DNA of 64,000 bases, taken from contig NZ_LGEL01000008.1 in the NCBI RefSeq assembly GCF_001636695.1, forward strand, positions 1 through 64,000, written 5' to 3'. The stretch's first letter is position 1. Every line of letters begins with the position of its first letter. Positions 1-9,060 of the stretch are shown here, piece by piece. The position numbers and the translations under genes are program-made. The stretch is from Pedobacter panaciterrae. GTDB lineage: Bacteria; Bacteroidota; Bacteroidia; Sphingobacteriales; Sphingobacteriaceae. The notes beneath the pieces were generated by a model. That model saw only the letters and a list, made by a program, of their open reading frames with translations. It searched no databases and had not been told where the DNA came from.

Positions 1-19
1 AGATGTGTATAAGAGACAG
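1..19 (+). other. Tn5 mosaic end / Nextera adapter remnant
   Basis: The first 19 bases are AGATGTGTATAAGAGACAG, identical to the 19-bp Tn5 transposase mosaic end carried by Nextera library adapters. It sits exactly at the window edge, so it is leftover library sequence at a contig end and not genomic DNA. Native sequence starts at about base 20. Confidence 0.96.
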
Positions 20-51
20 ACCTTATTATTGTTTCATTTTAAAACTTACCT

Positions 52-1041
52 ATGTTAAAAACAATATTCTCATCTCTCATTCTTTTATTCTGTTTAACGG
101 CCTCGGTATTCGGTCAACAAACTGATACAATTTCCATCAATTTAGAAAATGTTAAATACGCCTATCCGGTAAAATATTTTCCTGTTAGTACAGAAGGACA
201 GGACCTTCGTATGGCTTATATGGACATTGCTCCTACACAGCTTATAAATGGAAGAACGGTGGTATTGTTCCATGGCAAGAATTTTGGAGGATATTATTGG
301 ACGAATGTTATAAAGGCATTAACAAGCAGAGGATTCAGGGTTATCGTTCCTGATCAGATTGGATTTGGTAAATCATCAAAAGCCTTTATCCATTATAGCT
401 TTCATCAAATGGCCAAATGGAACAAAGAATTGTTAGACGGCTTAGGTATTGCAAAAGTTAGTGTGCTAGGGCATTCTATGGGTGGCATGCTGGCTACAAG
501 ATTTGCACTGATGTATCCTGAAAAAACGGAAAAGTTATTGTTGGAAAACCCTATTGGATTGGAAGATTATCGTCGTTTTATACCTTATGTAAGTACAGAA
601 GAACAATATAAAACAGAGTTAACCGCAACTGCTGAAAGTATTAGAAAGTACTACCAGAGTTCTTACTTCACTGTGTGGAAACCAGAGTATGAAGAGCTTG
701 TTCGAATTGCCGGGGGGGTAACCTACAGTGGTGACTTTCCACGTTGGGCAAAAGTGGCTGCCATGACATATACTATGATCTATGAACAACCAGTTGTTTA
801 CGAATTCTATAATGTTAGAGTGCCAACGGTTCTGTTTATTGGTAAAGAAGATAAAACTATAGTAGGTAAGGGGCGGTTAACGCCTGATCAGCAGGCACTA
901 TACGGACAATATAAATTGCTGGGTAAGCAAACTGCTGCTAAAATACCTGGTGCAAAGATTATAGAATTTGAAGCCTGTGGCCATATTCCGCATATAGAAA
1001 TACCTACTGAATTTAATGTGGCTCTGTTGGGAAGCTTATAA
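52..1041 (+). CDS. Secreted alpha/beta hydrolase
   Basis: This is an alpha/beta-hydrolase-fold enzyme exported to the periplasm or beyond. Residues 1-22 form a signal peptide (MLKTIFSSLILLFCLTASVFGQ). The fold is marked by the oxyanion-hole HGK near residue 74, the nucleophile elbow GHSMGG with Ser142, a probable acid Asp267 in GKEDKT, and the catalytic His311 in CGHIPH. Its 329 residues suit a single hydrolase domain. The substrate cannot be told; esterase, epoxide-hydrolase-like or lactonase activity are all possible. It overlaps the convergent peptidase gene by 6 bp. Its native upstream region is cut off by the contig end, so no promoter can be judged. Confidence 0.85.
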   Translation: MLKTIFSSLILLFCLTASVFGQQTDTISINLENVKYAYPVKYFPVSTEGQDLRMAYMDIAPTQLINGRTVVLFHGKNFGGYYWTNVIKALTSRGFRVIVPDQIGFGKSSKAFIHYSFHQMAKWNKELLDGLGIAKVSVLGHSMGGMLATRFALMYPEKTEKLLLENPIGLEDYRRFIPYVSTEEQYKTELTATAESIRKYYQSSYFTVWKPEYEELVRIAGGVTYSGDFPRWAKVAAMTYTMIYEQPVVYEFYNVRVPTVLFIGKEDKTIVGKGRLTPDQQALYGQYKLLGKQTAAKIPGAKIIEFEACGHIPHIEIPTEFNVALLGSL

Positions 1042-1815
1042 TGTTTTCTTTGCCGGATCCTGTAAGAATATTTTAGACAAATTATCGTATAATTCAGGGT
1101 GCTTTATGTTGAACTGCTTAGGTTTTTCAAAGAAATATTCAGAAACAACGGCAAAAAATTCCGCTTCATTGGTTATGGCATAAGGATTAATATCTGATTT
1201 GCCTTTTTCAATGCGCTGTATTTCCTCATGGATCATTTTTACCCACGGAATGGTATACTCATGCTTCATTAAGTTTTCCGGTACTCCATCGGTTGCCCCG
1301 TCTGATTTATCCAACAGATGAACAAACTCATGAATTGCAGTGTTCTCTTTATCTGCACTATTTGAAAATCCTTGTAGAAGGGCAGATCTCGATAAGATCA
1401 TCTGCCCATTCATAAATCCGTTGCCTACCATGCCCATTACTCTTCTTTCTCCACCTTCGTATTCAAATTCAGTATTAAAGGTGTCGGGGTATAAAATCAC
1501 ACTGCTTAGATTATTGTACTTCCAGTTATCAAAACCAAAAATTGGAATAACGGCACTTGAAGCAATTAAAAGCTTATCTAAAACGGTAATCTCAGTTCCT
1601 ACCCCTTCAATTCGGACATAGCTTAAAAACCCGGAGATTTTCTGTTCAAATCTAAGTCTATCATCCACTTCAAGTTGTTGATAATAACTTACGTTTTTAA
1701 ATAACAACTGTTTATCTCCCTCGCTTAAGCGTACATAATTATGGCGGTTATCCTTTCTAAGTATAAAATAAACCACCAGAAGTAATATTGGGATCAGAAT
1801 AAATAAACCTTCCAT
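1036..1815 (-). CDS. MtfA-like zinc metallopeptidase (M90 family)
   Basis: The protein resembles MtfA, the zinc-dependent aminopeptidase that in E. coli interacts with the Mlc repressor. It has an N-terminal membrane segment (residues 3-20), then a cytoplasmic domain with the zinc-binding HEFVH (His162, Glu163, His166) followed by the MtfA-typical LLDKSDGATDG. The WKYNN...VILYP stretch near residue 98 also fits the family. The usual E. coli protein has no membrane anchor, while Bacteroidota relatives often do. It lies 3 nt downstream of the Gfo/Idh/MocA gene and is probably co-transcribed. Mlc is not evident here, so the regulatory partner is unknown. Confidence 0.82.
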   Translation of the reverse strand: MEGLFILIPILLLVVYFILRKDNRHNYVRLSEGDKQLLFKNVSYYQQLEVDDRLRFEQKISGFLSYVRIEGVGTEITVLDKLLIASSAVIPIFGFDNWKYNNLSSVILYPDTFNTEFEYEGGERRVMGMVGNGFMNGQMILSRSALLQGFSNSADKENTAIHEFVHLLDKSDGATDGVPENLMKHEYTIPWVKMIHEEIQRIEKGKSDINPYAITNEAEFFAVVSEYFFEKPKQFNIKHPELYDNLSKIFLQDPAKKTL

Positions 1816-1818
1816 TGA

Positions 1819-2832
1819 TTATGCTTCCAGAATTTCTAATTGAGTAATAACCTGATCCTGTGTTACCGGATAAGGGACGTCATTAACAATACTCTGATAA
1901 ACGGCTTCGAATAGTGGCAGATAGCTTCCTCTTAAAGAAGGGACTGCATGTACTGTTTTGTTTCCCTGTTCATCAATTAGAGTCAATTTACCTTCTTTTC
2001 CTTCGGGTTCAATTCCATATGCACTGTCAGAAAGCTTCATTCTTTTTAGCAATTGCTCTTCTTGTATATCAGTTCTTTCTTTGTGTAAAGAACCTTTTTC
2101 TCCATGTAAAACGAAGGCAGGCAATGCATCAACCAATAATAAATTAGAATGAACAAAAACGTTAACGCTATTCGGATATCCCAGGTGGATAGAAAAATAA
2201 TCATCAACCTTAGTGTCCTTACGGTTTTTGCCTAGAATTTTATGGAATGTATCAGGTTTTCCGAATATACTGATCGCCTGATCCAATAAATGTGGTCCTA
2301 AGTCGTACATTAATCCACTTGCAGCAATAGGCTCCTCTTTAAAAGTTTTAGGACCTATAGCCAATCTATACCTGTCGTACCTGAAGTGAACTTCATTCAG
2401 TTTTCCAAGTTTTCCGCTTTCTATAACTTCACGTACTGCGGTATAATCGCTATCCCATCTTCTGTTTTGGTAAAAGAATATCTTTTTCCCCATACGGTCC
2501 GCTAACTCAAATAACTCTTTTGCTTCTGCCGATGTAGCAGTGAATGGTTTTTCTACAAGAATATGCTTTCCTGCACTTAACGATTTGGTTGCATAATCAA
2601 AATGAGTATAGTTAGGCGTGTTTATAATGATAAGTTCAATAGCGTCATCTGCTATCAAATCGTCTATTGTATTATAACTAATTACACCTGGGTAATCTTC
2701 CGTGGCTTGTTTTTGATTGCGTTCAGTTACAGCATGTAATTTAAAACCCGGGTGTGCATCAACAAAAGGGGCATGAAATACCTTTCCAGACATTCCGTAG
2801 GCCATTAAGCCTGTTATAATTTTTTTTTCCAT
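1819..2832 (-). CDS. Gfo/Idh/MocA family NAD(P)-dependent oxidoreductase
   Basis: This 337-residue cytoplasmic oxidoreductase has the family's two-domain layout. An N-terminal Rossmann domain begins with GLMAYGMSGKVFHAPFV, and the conserved EKPFTATSAEAKEL (residues 95-108) carries the family Lys of the EKP motif. The C-terminal alpha/beta domain contains GLMYDLGPHLLDQ, whose GPHLLD carries the usual catalytic-region His. The form with VFHAPF resembles the YdgJ/YhhX-type sugar or inositol dehydrogenases. The substrate cannot be assigned. It is first in a two-gene unit with the MtfA-like peptidase. No clear TAnnTTTG element was found upstream. Confidence 0.85.
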   Translation of the reverse strand: MEKKIITGLMAYGMSGKVFHAPFVDAHPGFKLHAVTERNQKQATEDYPGVISYNTIDDLIADDAIELIIINTPNYTHFDYATKSLSAGKHILVEKPFTATSAEAKELFELADRMGKKIFFYQNRRWDSDYTAVREVIESGKLGKLNEVHFRYDRYRLAIGPKTFKEEPIAASGLMYDLGPHLLDQAISIFGKPDTFHKILGKNRKDTKVDDYFSIHLGYPNSVNVFVHSNLLLVDALPAFVLHGEKGSLHKERTDIQEEQLLKRMKLSDSAYGIEPEGKEGKLTLIDEQGNKTVHAVPSLRGSYLPLFEAVYQSIVNDVPYPVTQDQVITQLEILEA

Positions 2833-2954
2833 TTTAATATAAATTTCCTTTTAATTCTTCGAAGCTATTATAACCTCCGTAACATTCTGCTAAAAATAAG
2901 AAATCGCTTTACTAAACGCTTAATATTATTGTAATAAAGCTTAATGTCTAATTG

Positions 2955-2962
2955 TATCTTTG
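2955..2962 (+). promoter_or_regulatory. Bacteroidota -7 promoter element TATCTTTG
   Basis: TATCTTTG matches the TAnnTTTG consensus of the major Bacteroidota sigma factor and ends 4 nt before the ATG at 2967. This spacing implies that transcription starts at or next to the start codon. Confidence 0.6.
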
Positions 2963-2966
2963 TAAT

Positions 2967-3311
2967 ATGAAACCTGCAGAAATACATGCGAAATGGAAAA
3001 TTTTGCAACAAAAGATAGCACAGGAATTTGATTCTGATGTACCTGATCTAAAAGTTATATTGTTTTTGATTGGGGTTCAGGAATTAGGGAAAGGCCCGCG
3101 GAAATATAGCAAACGTCAAAAAGAAGAGCTGATGCATATTGCTACCTGTCGTTTATTAAGCGAAATGGGATTCTACGAGTTAGAAGGATTGGATCAGGAT
3201 GGATGGCCTCATTGGAAGCTTGTAAAACCAGTTCCTTCCTTTGCAATGATGGAGCAAGAACTACTTCTAAAATCCCTTGCTATAAACTATTTTGAAGATA
3301 TCTACCAATAA
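2967..3311 (+). CDS. Conserved-looking hypothetical protein
   Basis: This small soluble protein (114 residues from MKPAEIHAKW) is not recognised. It is charged, has no signal peptide or membrane segment, and contains a helical stretch (KYSKRQKEELMHIATCRLLSE) followed by a WPHWKLVKPVP segment. I chose the ATG at 2967 over the TTG at 2952, because the -7 element TATCTTTG occupies the bases just before it. Coding potential is supported by its own promoter and by the terminator 20 nt after the stop codon. It is a single-gene unit convergent with the OmpA-like lipoprotein gene. Confidence 0.7.
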   Translation: MKPAEIHAKWKILQQKIAQEFDSDVPDLKVILFLIGVQELGKGPRKYSKRQKEELMHIATCRLLSEMGFYELEGLDQDGWPHWKLVKPVPSFAMMEQELLLKSLAINYFEDIYQ

Positions 3312-3331
3312 GGAGAATATCATAAAAAGTA

Positions 3332-3368
3332 AAAAACCCGAAGTACATAGTACGACGGGTTTTTGTTT
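3332..3368. terminator. Bidirectional intrinsic terminator
   Basis: AAAAACCCG (3332-3340) pairs with CGGGTTTTT (3356-3364), and the loop holds an extra GTAC/GTAC pairing. The A-tract on one side and T-tract on the other let it serve both the gene ending at 3311 (+) and the OmpA-like gene ending at 3391 (-). Confidence 0.8.
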
Positions 3369-3390
3369 TTATAGGTAGATGTAAATGTTC

Positions 3391-4071
3391 TTATTTGCCT
3401 TGTTGTTGAGCTTCTTTTTTCAATTGATCGTTAGCAACGATAACAACTTCAACTCTACGGTTAGCAGCTCTTCCTTCTTCAGTTGCATTGTCAGCAATTG
3501 GCTCAGAAAAACCTTTTCCTAAAGTGATCAAACGTGATGAAGGCACGCCTTGAGAAACTGCATATGCTTTAACCGCTGCAGCTCTTCTTTCAGATAATGC
3601 CATGTTGTAAGTTTCAGTTCCTTTGTTATCTGTATGACCAATAACTTTAATGTCAGTTCCAGGATATTGATTTATTGATCCTGCCAATGATTTGATATTT
3701 GTTTTAGCCTGAGCAGTTAAATCTGATTTATCAAAACCAAAAAGAATACCACTATCAAACTTAACGATAATACCTTCTCCCTCACGGATAACTTCAGCAT
3801 TAGGAATAGCATTCTGTATTTCAGCAGCTTGTTTATCCATTCTTTTACCAATAAATCCACCGGCAGTACCACCAACTGCTGCACCAATAATGGCGCCTAC
3901 AGCTGTGTTACCAGCTTTTTTACCAATAATAGCACCAAGAACACCGCCGGCTGCAGCTCCAATACCTGCTCCTTTTTGTGTTTTTGTTAAACTATCACAA
4001 CCTTGAAATGCCATTGAACCAAGAGCAAGAGCGATACTAAATGTTGCTATTTTAAATTTTGAAGTAATCAT
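3391..4071 (-). CDS. OmpA-family lipoprotein with glycine zipper (YiaD-like)
   Basis: This is a probable outer-membrane lipoprotein that binds peptidoglycan. A lipoprotein signal ends at AFQGC (Cys25). Residues 34-76 are a glycine zipper (GAGIGAAAGGVLGAIIG and GAVGGTAGGFIG). Residues about 100-215 form the OmpA C-terminal domain, with the ligand motif GHTDNKGTETYNMALSERRAAAV and the closing NRRVEVVI. The 226-residue length matches YiaD-type proteins. It is monocistronic, with a -7 element about 90 nt upstream and a terminator after the stop codon. Confidence 0.9.
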   Translation of the reverse strand: MITSKFKIATFSIALALGSMAFQGCDSLTKTQKGAGIGAAAGGVLGAIIGKKAGNTAVGAIIGAAVGGTAGGFIGKRMDKQAAEIQNAIPNAEVIREGEGIIVKFDSGILFGFDKSDLTAQAKTNIKSLAGSINQYPGTDIKVIGHTDNKGTETYNMALSERRAAAVKAYAVSQGVPSSRLITLGKGFSEPIADNATEEGRAANRRVEVVIVANDQLKKEAQQQGK

Positions 4072-4163
4072 AATATAATTGTTTGTTTTACTTTGAGCCT
4101 AACTCAAACCTAATGCCAGTTTTAATGTTTCGTATTTTTATTGTCCTTCATCACCAATTTTTG

Positions 4164-4171
4164 CAAACATA
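4164..4171 (-). promoter_or_regulatory. -7 promoter element for the OmpA-like gene
   Basis: On the minus strand the bases read TATGTTTG, a full TAnnTTTG match. It would give the OmpA-like gene a 5' leader of roughly 85-90 nt. Confidence 0.5.
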
Positions 4172-4240
4172 AATGTTACAAAAGGACAACTTCGTATTTA
4201 AATTTATATTAAAGCGACCAAAATTCAGTACAACCACCTA

Positions 4241-4939
4241 TTATTCTGAAAAATATTCTTCTAATTCTTTCAGTGTGTTTTCATCTGTAAGAAAATCTTT
4301 AATTACTAATCCCTTTTCTAAAAGAATAATTCTATCACATACGTCTGTAACATGGTTTAAATCATGGCTGGATATCAGTGTTGTCATTTTACTTTCCTGC
4401 TTCAAATTCTTTATTAATGATTTTAATCTGATTTGCGTAGTAGGATCAAGGTTAGCAAATGGCTCATCCAGTATTAGCAGTTCAGGGCTCTGCATAAGCG
4501 CTGCCGCAATGCCGATCTTATTTTGATTACCTTTTGAAAAATCACGTATATACTTGCCCTTACTTAGGATTTCATCATTAAAGAATTCATTGTATTGATG
4601 TAGATAATCCATTACATGGGCCGGGCTAAAGTTATGCAGGCCGCCAATAAAAATAAAGTACTCTTCAGCTGTTAAATAATCTATCAGAAAACCCTCGTCA
4701 AGATAAGATGCCGTATAGTCTTTCCATTTACTATGTTTTGCAACATTCTCTCCTTTAGATAAGATTTCACCGGTGTTTGGACGAATCAAATCAAGCAGCA
4801 TTCTGAATAGGGTTGTTTTTCCAGCTCCATTATTGCCTACCAGACCTATAGTTTCTCCGGAATTGATCTGTAATTCCTCGATATTTACAACGGTTTTGCT
4901 TCCGTATATCTTTTTAAGTTTTGAAATTTCTAGCATCAT
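4241..4939 (-). CDS. ABC transporter ATP-binding protein
   Basis: This is the nucleotide-binding subunit of an ABC exporter. It shows Walker A GNNGAGKTT (residues 36-44), the signature FSKGNQNKIG (a variant of LSGGQ), Walker B LLILDEP, and the switch His in SSHDLNH. At 232 residues it is a single ATPase domain. It starts 2 nt after the permease gene, so the two form one transporter and are last in the operon headed by rarA. The exported substrate is unknown. The first codon could be the second ATG (MLEISK), 3 nt further in. Confidence 0.9.
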   Translation of the reverse strand: MMLEISKLKKIYGSKTVVNIEELQINSGETIGLVGNNGAGKTTLFRMLLDLIRPNTGEILSKGENVAKHSKWKDYTASYLDEGFLIDYLTAEEYFIFIGGLHNFSPAHVMDYLHQYNEFFNDEILSKGKYIRDFSKGNQNKIGIAAALMQSPELLILDEPFANLDPTTQIRLKSLIKNLKQESKMTTLISSHDLNHVTDVCDRIILLEKGLVIKDFLTDENTLKELEEYFSE

Positions 4940-4941
4940 GA

Positions 4942-6414
4942 TTATTCTCTAAAGCCTTCGGCAATGTTATATCTTCTCTTATTAAATTGATTCACTAAAA
5001 ACGTAACCCAAAACTCCCTGGTTAAAAGTGCAATGGCACCAAAAGCTCCCAAAGCAGCAAGTCCCCAGTATGGCCGGTCTGCAAGGAAGAAGGGTAAAAA
5101 TATTACGTATGGTAATAAAAAGTACGGCAGTCCTAAAACCCACTGACTGGCACCCACTCCCTGAAAGTTAAATGTAGCCGCTTTGGTTAAGTCTATAGCC
5201 CTGTAATTCCTGGTTGCAAAATAAAGCACAATTATAGTTCCTATACCAATATTGTAGAGATAAGCGGCGAATTGTACTGCCAAAATCTTCCAGCTAATGA
5301 AACCATAAAGACTTATAATTAATGTGGTAAAGGTTGACATTATAGTGAATAGTAAAAATTTGGCTTTAATGAACTTTCTAAAGTCTATTTTGTTGACCAA
5401 TAGCCCATCAAAATGAGCAGCCTGCCAGCCAAACATAAACTGGCCATAGATACTGATCACACTGCCAGTCATAAAAACTGCCGCAAATAGCATGGCGGCA
5501 AAATTGTCATTCTGCAAAAAATCTTTCTTATAAAAAAGGAAGCCATAAAAAACAAAAATAACACACATAATGAGGCTCGATCGTGTCCTTTTATGTCTCA
5601 GAATTAGTTTGAGCTCTAAGGCAACTAGAGTGCCTATTTCTCCAAAACGACCCAGGATAGGGTAGTCGGTGCTCACTTTTTTCTCATTATTTCTACTTAA
5701 TTCTTCTGTATAAAGATTATTGCGAAGATACCTGGAGTTAATAAGGAATACTATCAGGGCAATTACGCTAAAACCTAAGGCTGCTATAGGATGTAGGGAA
5801 ATGACATTAAATGTCCTATTTGGTCTTGCTGCAATAGAAAACACTTGAAAATATTCTAATAAACCAAATGTGAAAATCGAGGCTAGCATAATAGGAACAA
5901 CTTTTAAATTCGATATGCTCAATCTCTTTATATAAAGTGCTGTGTAATTATTAAAAAGTGTAAGAGAAATAATAGATACAACATACATTAAAGCTACAAG
6001 TGAACCATAAACGTCGGCTATTGCAGTAGTACAAAAAGGAATGAATAAGAACAGTGGTAAGATGTTAAATGCAGAAAACAGCGCCCTTGCATTTAAGAAA
6101 TTGACTATGGTTTGTTTTGGGATCTTAAGATGCAGATAAGGTATGATACTTAGTGTAGGTAAATCCTGTAACTGAAGCCTCATTATCATTTCAACAGCAA
6201 AATAGTATAAAATAAAACCATTAAAAACAACGAATACATCTTTTCCAGGGAATGACTTTTCAATCAAAATCTCGAGGCTTAGTCCAACCAGAACGGCTAC
6301 AGTAAGCAGATAGAGGAGAATAAAGCCAATAAATATTTGTGCGGCAATAGATCCTCCTTTATTCTTAGAGCGCCAAAAGGCTTTCCACTGATGATTTAGA
6401 AAAGTGATGAGCAT
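4942..6414 (-). CDS. ABC exporter permease, DUF5687-like
   Basis: This 490-residue polytopic membrane protein is the permease partner of the downstream ATPase. It has about 12 hydrophobic segments, arranged as two halves separated by a hydrophilic stretch around residues 235-265 (NNEKKVSTDYPILGRFGEIG). It looks like the Bacteroidota DUF5687 family of ABC-2-like permeases, an assignment made from memory of the family. One base separates it from rarA upstream and 2 nt from the ATPase gene downstream. Substrate is unknown. Confidence 0.75.
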   Translation of the reverse strand: MLITFLNHQWKAFWRSKNKGGSIAAQIFIGFILLYLLTVAVLVGLSLEILIEKSFPGKDVFVVFNGFILYYFAVEMIMRLQLQDLPTLSIIPYLHLKIPKQTIVNFLNARALFSAFNILPLFLFIPFCTTAIADVYGSLVALMYVVSIISLTLFNNYTALYIKRLSISNLKVVPIMLASIFTFGLLEYFQVFSIAARPNRTFNVISLHPIAALGFSVIALIVFLINSRYLRNNLYTEELSRNNEKKVSTDYPILGRFGEIGTLVALELKLILRHKRTRSSLIMCVIFVFYGFLFYKKDFLQNDNFAAMLFAAVFMTGSVISIYGQFMFGWQAAHFDGLLVNKIDFRKFIKAKFLLFTIMSTFTTLIISLYGFISWKILAVQFAAYLYNIGIGTIIVLYFATRNYRAIDLTKAATFNFQGVGASQWVLGLPYFLLPYVIFLPFFLADRPYWGLAALGAFGAIALLTREFWVTFLVNQFNKRRYNIAEGFRE

Positions 6415-6415
6415 A

Positions 6416-7696
6416 TTAATAATTGTATTTATTTTTCCAGTTCTGTTTTAATTTTTCTCTTAATTTTTCTTCTGCAGGATTTTTCCCCGGATCATATAAT
6501 TTAGTGCCGCTGATTTCCTCAGGGAGGTATTCCTGAGCAGAAAAATTGCCTTCGTAAGCGTGTGAGTATTGGTAATCTTTACCATAACCAATGTTCTTCA
6601 TGAGCTTAGTTGGTGCATTTCTGATATGTAGCGGGACTGGTAAATTACCTGTTTGTTTTACCAAAGCCTGAGCCTTATTTATTGCTTCGTAAGAAGCATT
6701 ACTTTTCACAGAAGATGCCAGATAGGTAACGGCTTGAGAGAGAATAATCCTAGCTTCTGGATATCCTATCACATTTACTGCCTGAAAACAATTGTTTGCA
6801 AGTAGTAATGCATTTGGATTGGCATTTCCTATGTCTTCTGACGAAAGGATAAGTAACCTTCGGGCAATAAATAAAGGATCTTCGCCACCTTCTATCATTC
6901 TGGCCAGCCAATATACAGCCGCATTCGGATCGCTACCTCTTATAGATTTAATAAAAGCCGATATAATGTCATAGTGTTGTTCACCCGCTTTGTCATACAA
7001 TGCAAGATTCTGTTGCGCATGAGCCAAAACGTTTTCATTATTTAATGTCAGTTTATTCCCGCCAATTCCATTAACTGCGATCTCCAGAACATTTAACAAT
7101 TTTCTTGCATCTCCACCAGATAGCCTGATCAGTGCTTCATGTTCTTTAATCGTGATCTTCTTTTCCTTTAAAACAACATCTTTCTTAATTGCAGTCTGCA
7201 ATAGGCCAGAAAGTTCCTCTTCATCCAAAGCTTTTAAAATATAAACCTGGCATCTGGAAAGCAAAGCCGAGATTACTTCAAAAGATGGATTTTCTGTTGT
7301 GGCTCCTATCAAAGTTACCAGACCTCGTTCAACTGCTCCTAATAAACTATCTTGTTGCGATTTGCTAAAGCGATGGATCTCATCAATAAACAAAATCGGT
7401 AGGCCCATTAAACTGTTTTTAAGTTGAGCTGCTCTGTCTATAACGTCTCTTATATCTTTTACTCCTGAGTTTATGGTACTCAGATTAAAGAATGGGCGAT
7501 CAAGTGTTTGAGAAATAATATAAGCAAGGGTTGTTTTACCAACGCCGGGAGGCCCCCAAAAAATCATTGAGGGTAGCTGCCCGCTTTGTATGGCCTTTCT
7601 TAATACAGCATCGGGCCCTACTAAATGTTTCTGGCCAACATATTCGTCCAGATTTTGCGGACGCATACGTTCAGCTAAAGGAGGGAGGTTTTGCAT
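6416..7696 (-). CDS. rarA: Replication-associated recombination protein A (AAA+ ATPase)
   Basis: RarA/MgsA is a clamp-loader-like AAA+ ATPase that acts at stalled replication forks. The protein begins with the family hallmark LAERMRPQNLDEYVGQKHLVG. Walker A is GPPGVGKT (residues 48-55) and Walker B is LFIDEIHRF (Asp104, Glu105). Sensor 1 lies in GATTENPSFEV, and the C-terminal part carries the MgsA tetramerisation region (IRNAPTKLMKNIGYGKDYQY). The 426-residue length is typical. It is the first gene of an apparent operon with an ABC exporter, which is an unusual pairing and probably incidental. Confidence 0.95.
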   Translation of the reverse strand: MQNLPPLAERMRPQNLDEYVGQKHLVGPDAVLRKAIQSGQLPSMIFWGPPGVGKTTLAYIISQTLDRPFFNLSTINSGVKDIRDVIDRAAQLKNSLMGLPILFIDEIHRFSKSQQDSLLGAVERGLVTLIGATTENPSFEVISALLSRCQVYILKALDEEELSGLLQTAIKKDVVLKEKKITIKEHEALIRLSGGDARKLLNVLEIAVNGIGGNKLTLNNENVLAHAQQNLALYDKAGEQHYDIISAFIKSIRGSDPNAAVYWLARMIEGGEDPLFIARRLLILSSEDIGNANPNALLLANNCFQAVNVIGYPEARIILSQAVTYLASSVKSNASYEAINKAQALVKQTGNLPVPLHIRNAPTKLMKNIGYGKDYQYSHAYEGNFSAQEYLPEEISGTKLYDPGKNPAEEKLREKLKQNWKNKYNY

Positions 7697-7728
7697 AAAA
7701 GTAAAGATACAAAACCCCAGTTTAAAAT

Positions 7729-7749
7729 ATCATAGTTTTATACTATGAT
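7729..7749 (-). terminator. Weak hairpin terminator after the DEAD-box gene
   Basis: ATCATAGT (7729-7736) and ACTATGAT (7742-7749) form an 8-bp stem that overlaps the helicase stop codon. On the minus strand it is followed by ATTTTAAA. The low GC content makes it a weak terminator at best. Confidence 0.35.
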
Positions 7750-8975
7750 CCTGTGTTTTTAGCAGGCTTTTTCTTCCAGAATTTACGTTTTGGTTTGTCG
7801 TGGCGTACGGGCTTTTCTGAAGAATCGACAGCAGTTTCTAAAGGAGCCTCTCCAAGATGTTCAGGTAAAGGCATTCTCTCAATCTGTTTTTCAATCAGTT
7901 TTTCGATACTTGCAAGTTTGCGTTTGTCCCTGTTGTTAACCAGGGTAATAGCGGTGCCTTTAGTTGCGGCTCTTGCAGTTCTGCCTATACGGTGTACATA
8001 ATCTTCAGCATCATGAGGTACATCAAAATTAATTACCAGATCAATACCTTCTACGTCAATACCACGACTCAGAACATCTGTACCGATAATGATAGGTAAT
8101 TGTCTGTTTTTGAATTTCAGTAATATGCTCTCTCTTTCCTTTTGACCAAGGTCAGAATGAAAAGCTTCAGCTTTAAGTCCCAGATTTCTAAATACTTTAC
8201 CCAGATTTTTTACCTTTTCTTTTGTCGATGCAAAAACAATAATACTCTTATACTCGTCAGTTTTTAGAATAGAAGAAAGCAAAGGCACCTTTTGTTCATC
8301 ATGTATAAGGTAAACCTGTTGTGATATCCCTTCGGCTGGCTTAGATAGCGCAATGTTAATTTGCTCAGGATGTTTAAGCAGTGTTCCGGCCAGCTTCCTG
8401 ATCTTTGGAGGCATAGTTGCAGAAAACATTACGGTTTGTCTATTCTCAGGAAGATAGCTTACAATGCGCATAATGTCATCGTAGAAGCCCATGTCAAGCA
8501 TTCTATCAGCCTCGTCTAATACCAAATGTTGTAATTGATCCAGCTTTAAAACACCAGATGAAAGGTGAGAAATCAAACGGCCCGGAGTTGCAATGATAAT
8601 ATCAACTCCTTCACGCATAGATCTCTTCTGTTGTTCGTAAGCAATCCCATCACCACCACCGTACACAGTTAAAGAGCTGATGTTAGTGAAGTAAGAAAGC
8701 GCTTCGACCTGCAGGTCTATTTGTTGAGCAAGTTCGCGTGTCGGCGCCAGGATCAAAGTATTGTTGTGACGTTCTTCTGTTGCTGCAATCATATTCATGA
8801 TCGGCAAAAGGTAGGCTCCGGTTTTTCCGGTTCCTGTTTGTGCACAGGCAATTAAATCTTTTTTGCTTAAAATTAATGGAATTGCCTGCTGCTGGATAGG
8901 TGTGGCGTCACGAAAACCCATCGCGGATAACCCTTCAAATAAGTCAGGGTTAAAATTAAAATCTTTAAAATCCAA
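7743..8975 (-). CDS. DEAD-box ATP-dependent RNA helicase (RhlE-like)
   Basis: All core helicase motifs are present: the Q motif (GFRDATPIQQQAIP), motif I AQTGTGKT, PTRELAQQ, DEAD, SAT, RGIDVEGIDLV and HRIGRTARA. A short basic tail after residue 370 (KPVRHDKPKRKFWKKKPAK) resembles RhlE-type RNA-binding tails. The reading frame starts at TTG (8973-8975): the upstream frame reaches a TAA two codons before it and holds no ATG or GTG, so TTG is the only sensible start. The role is probably RNA remodelling in ribosome assembly or mRNA decay. Confidence 0.92.
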   Translation of the reverse strand: MDFKDFNFNPDLFEGLSAMGFRDATPIQQQAIPLILSKKDLIACAQTGTGKTGAYLLPIMNMIAATEERHNNTLILAPTRELAQQIDLQVEALSYFTNISSLTVYGGGDGIAYEQQKRSMREGVDIIIATPGRLISHLSSGVLKLDQLQHLVLDEADRMLDMGFYDDIMRIVSYLPENRQTVMFSATMPPKIRKLAGTLLKHPEQINIALSKPAEGISQQVYLIHDEQKVPLLSSILKTDEYKSIIVFASTKEKVKNLGKVFRNLGLKAEAFHSDLGQKERESILLKFKNRQLPIIIGTDVLSRGIDVEGIDLVINFDVPHDAEDYVHRIGRTARAATKGTAITLVNNRDKRKLASIEKLIEKQIERMPLPEHLGEAPLETAVDSSEKPVRHDKPKRKFWKKKPAKNTGS

Positions 8976-9060
8976 TATACTTTATGTTGTTTGCATTATC
9001 TGTATAAAAGTAACCTTTTTCTGCCACACATCAAACGGTTTTCTCTTCAACATATCTGTG

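Noticed and set aside
4173-4526. 117-codon plus-strand ORF overlapping the ABC ATPase gene
   Set aside because: It is antisense to Walker B and signature coding of the ATPase and is low-complexity Ser-rich, as expected of a shadow frame.
6416-7696. rarA plus ABC exporter as a defence-like system
   Set aside because: RarA is a housekeeping fork protein and the ABC pair is an ordinary exporter. The tight spacing alone does not suggest a joint function.
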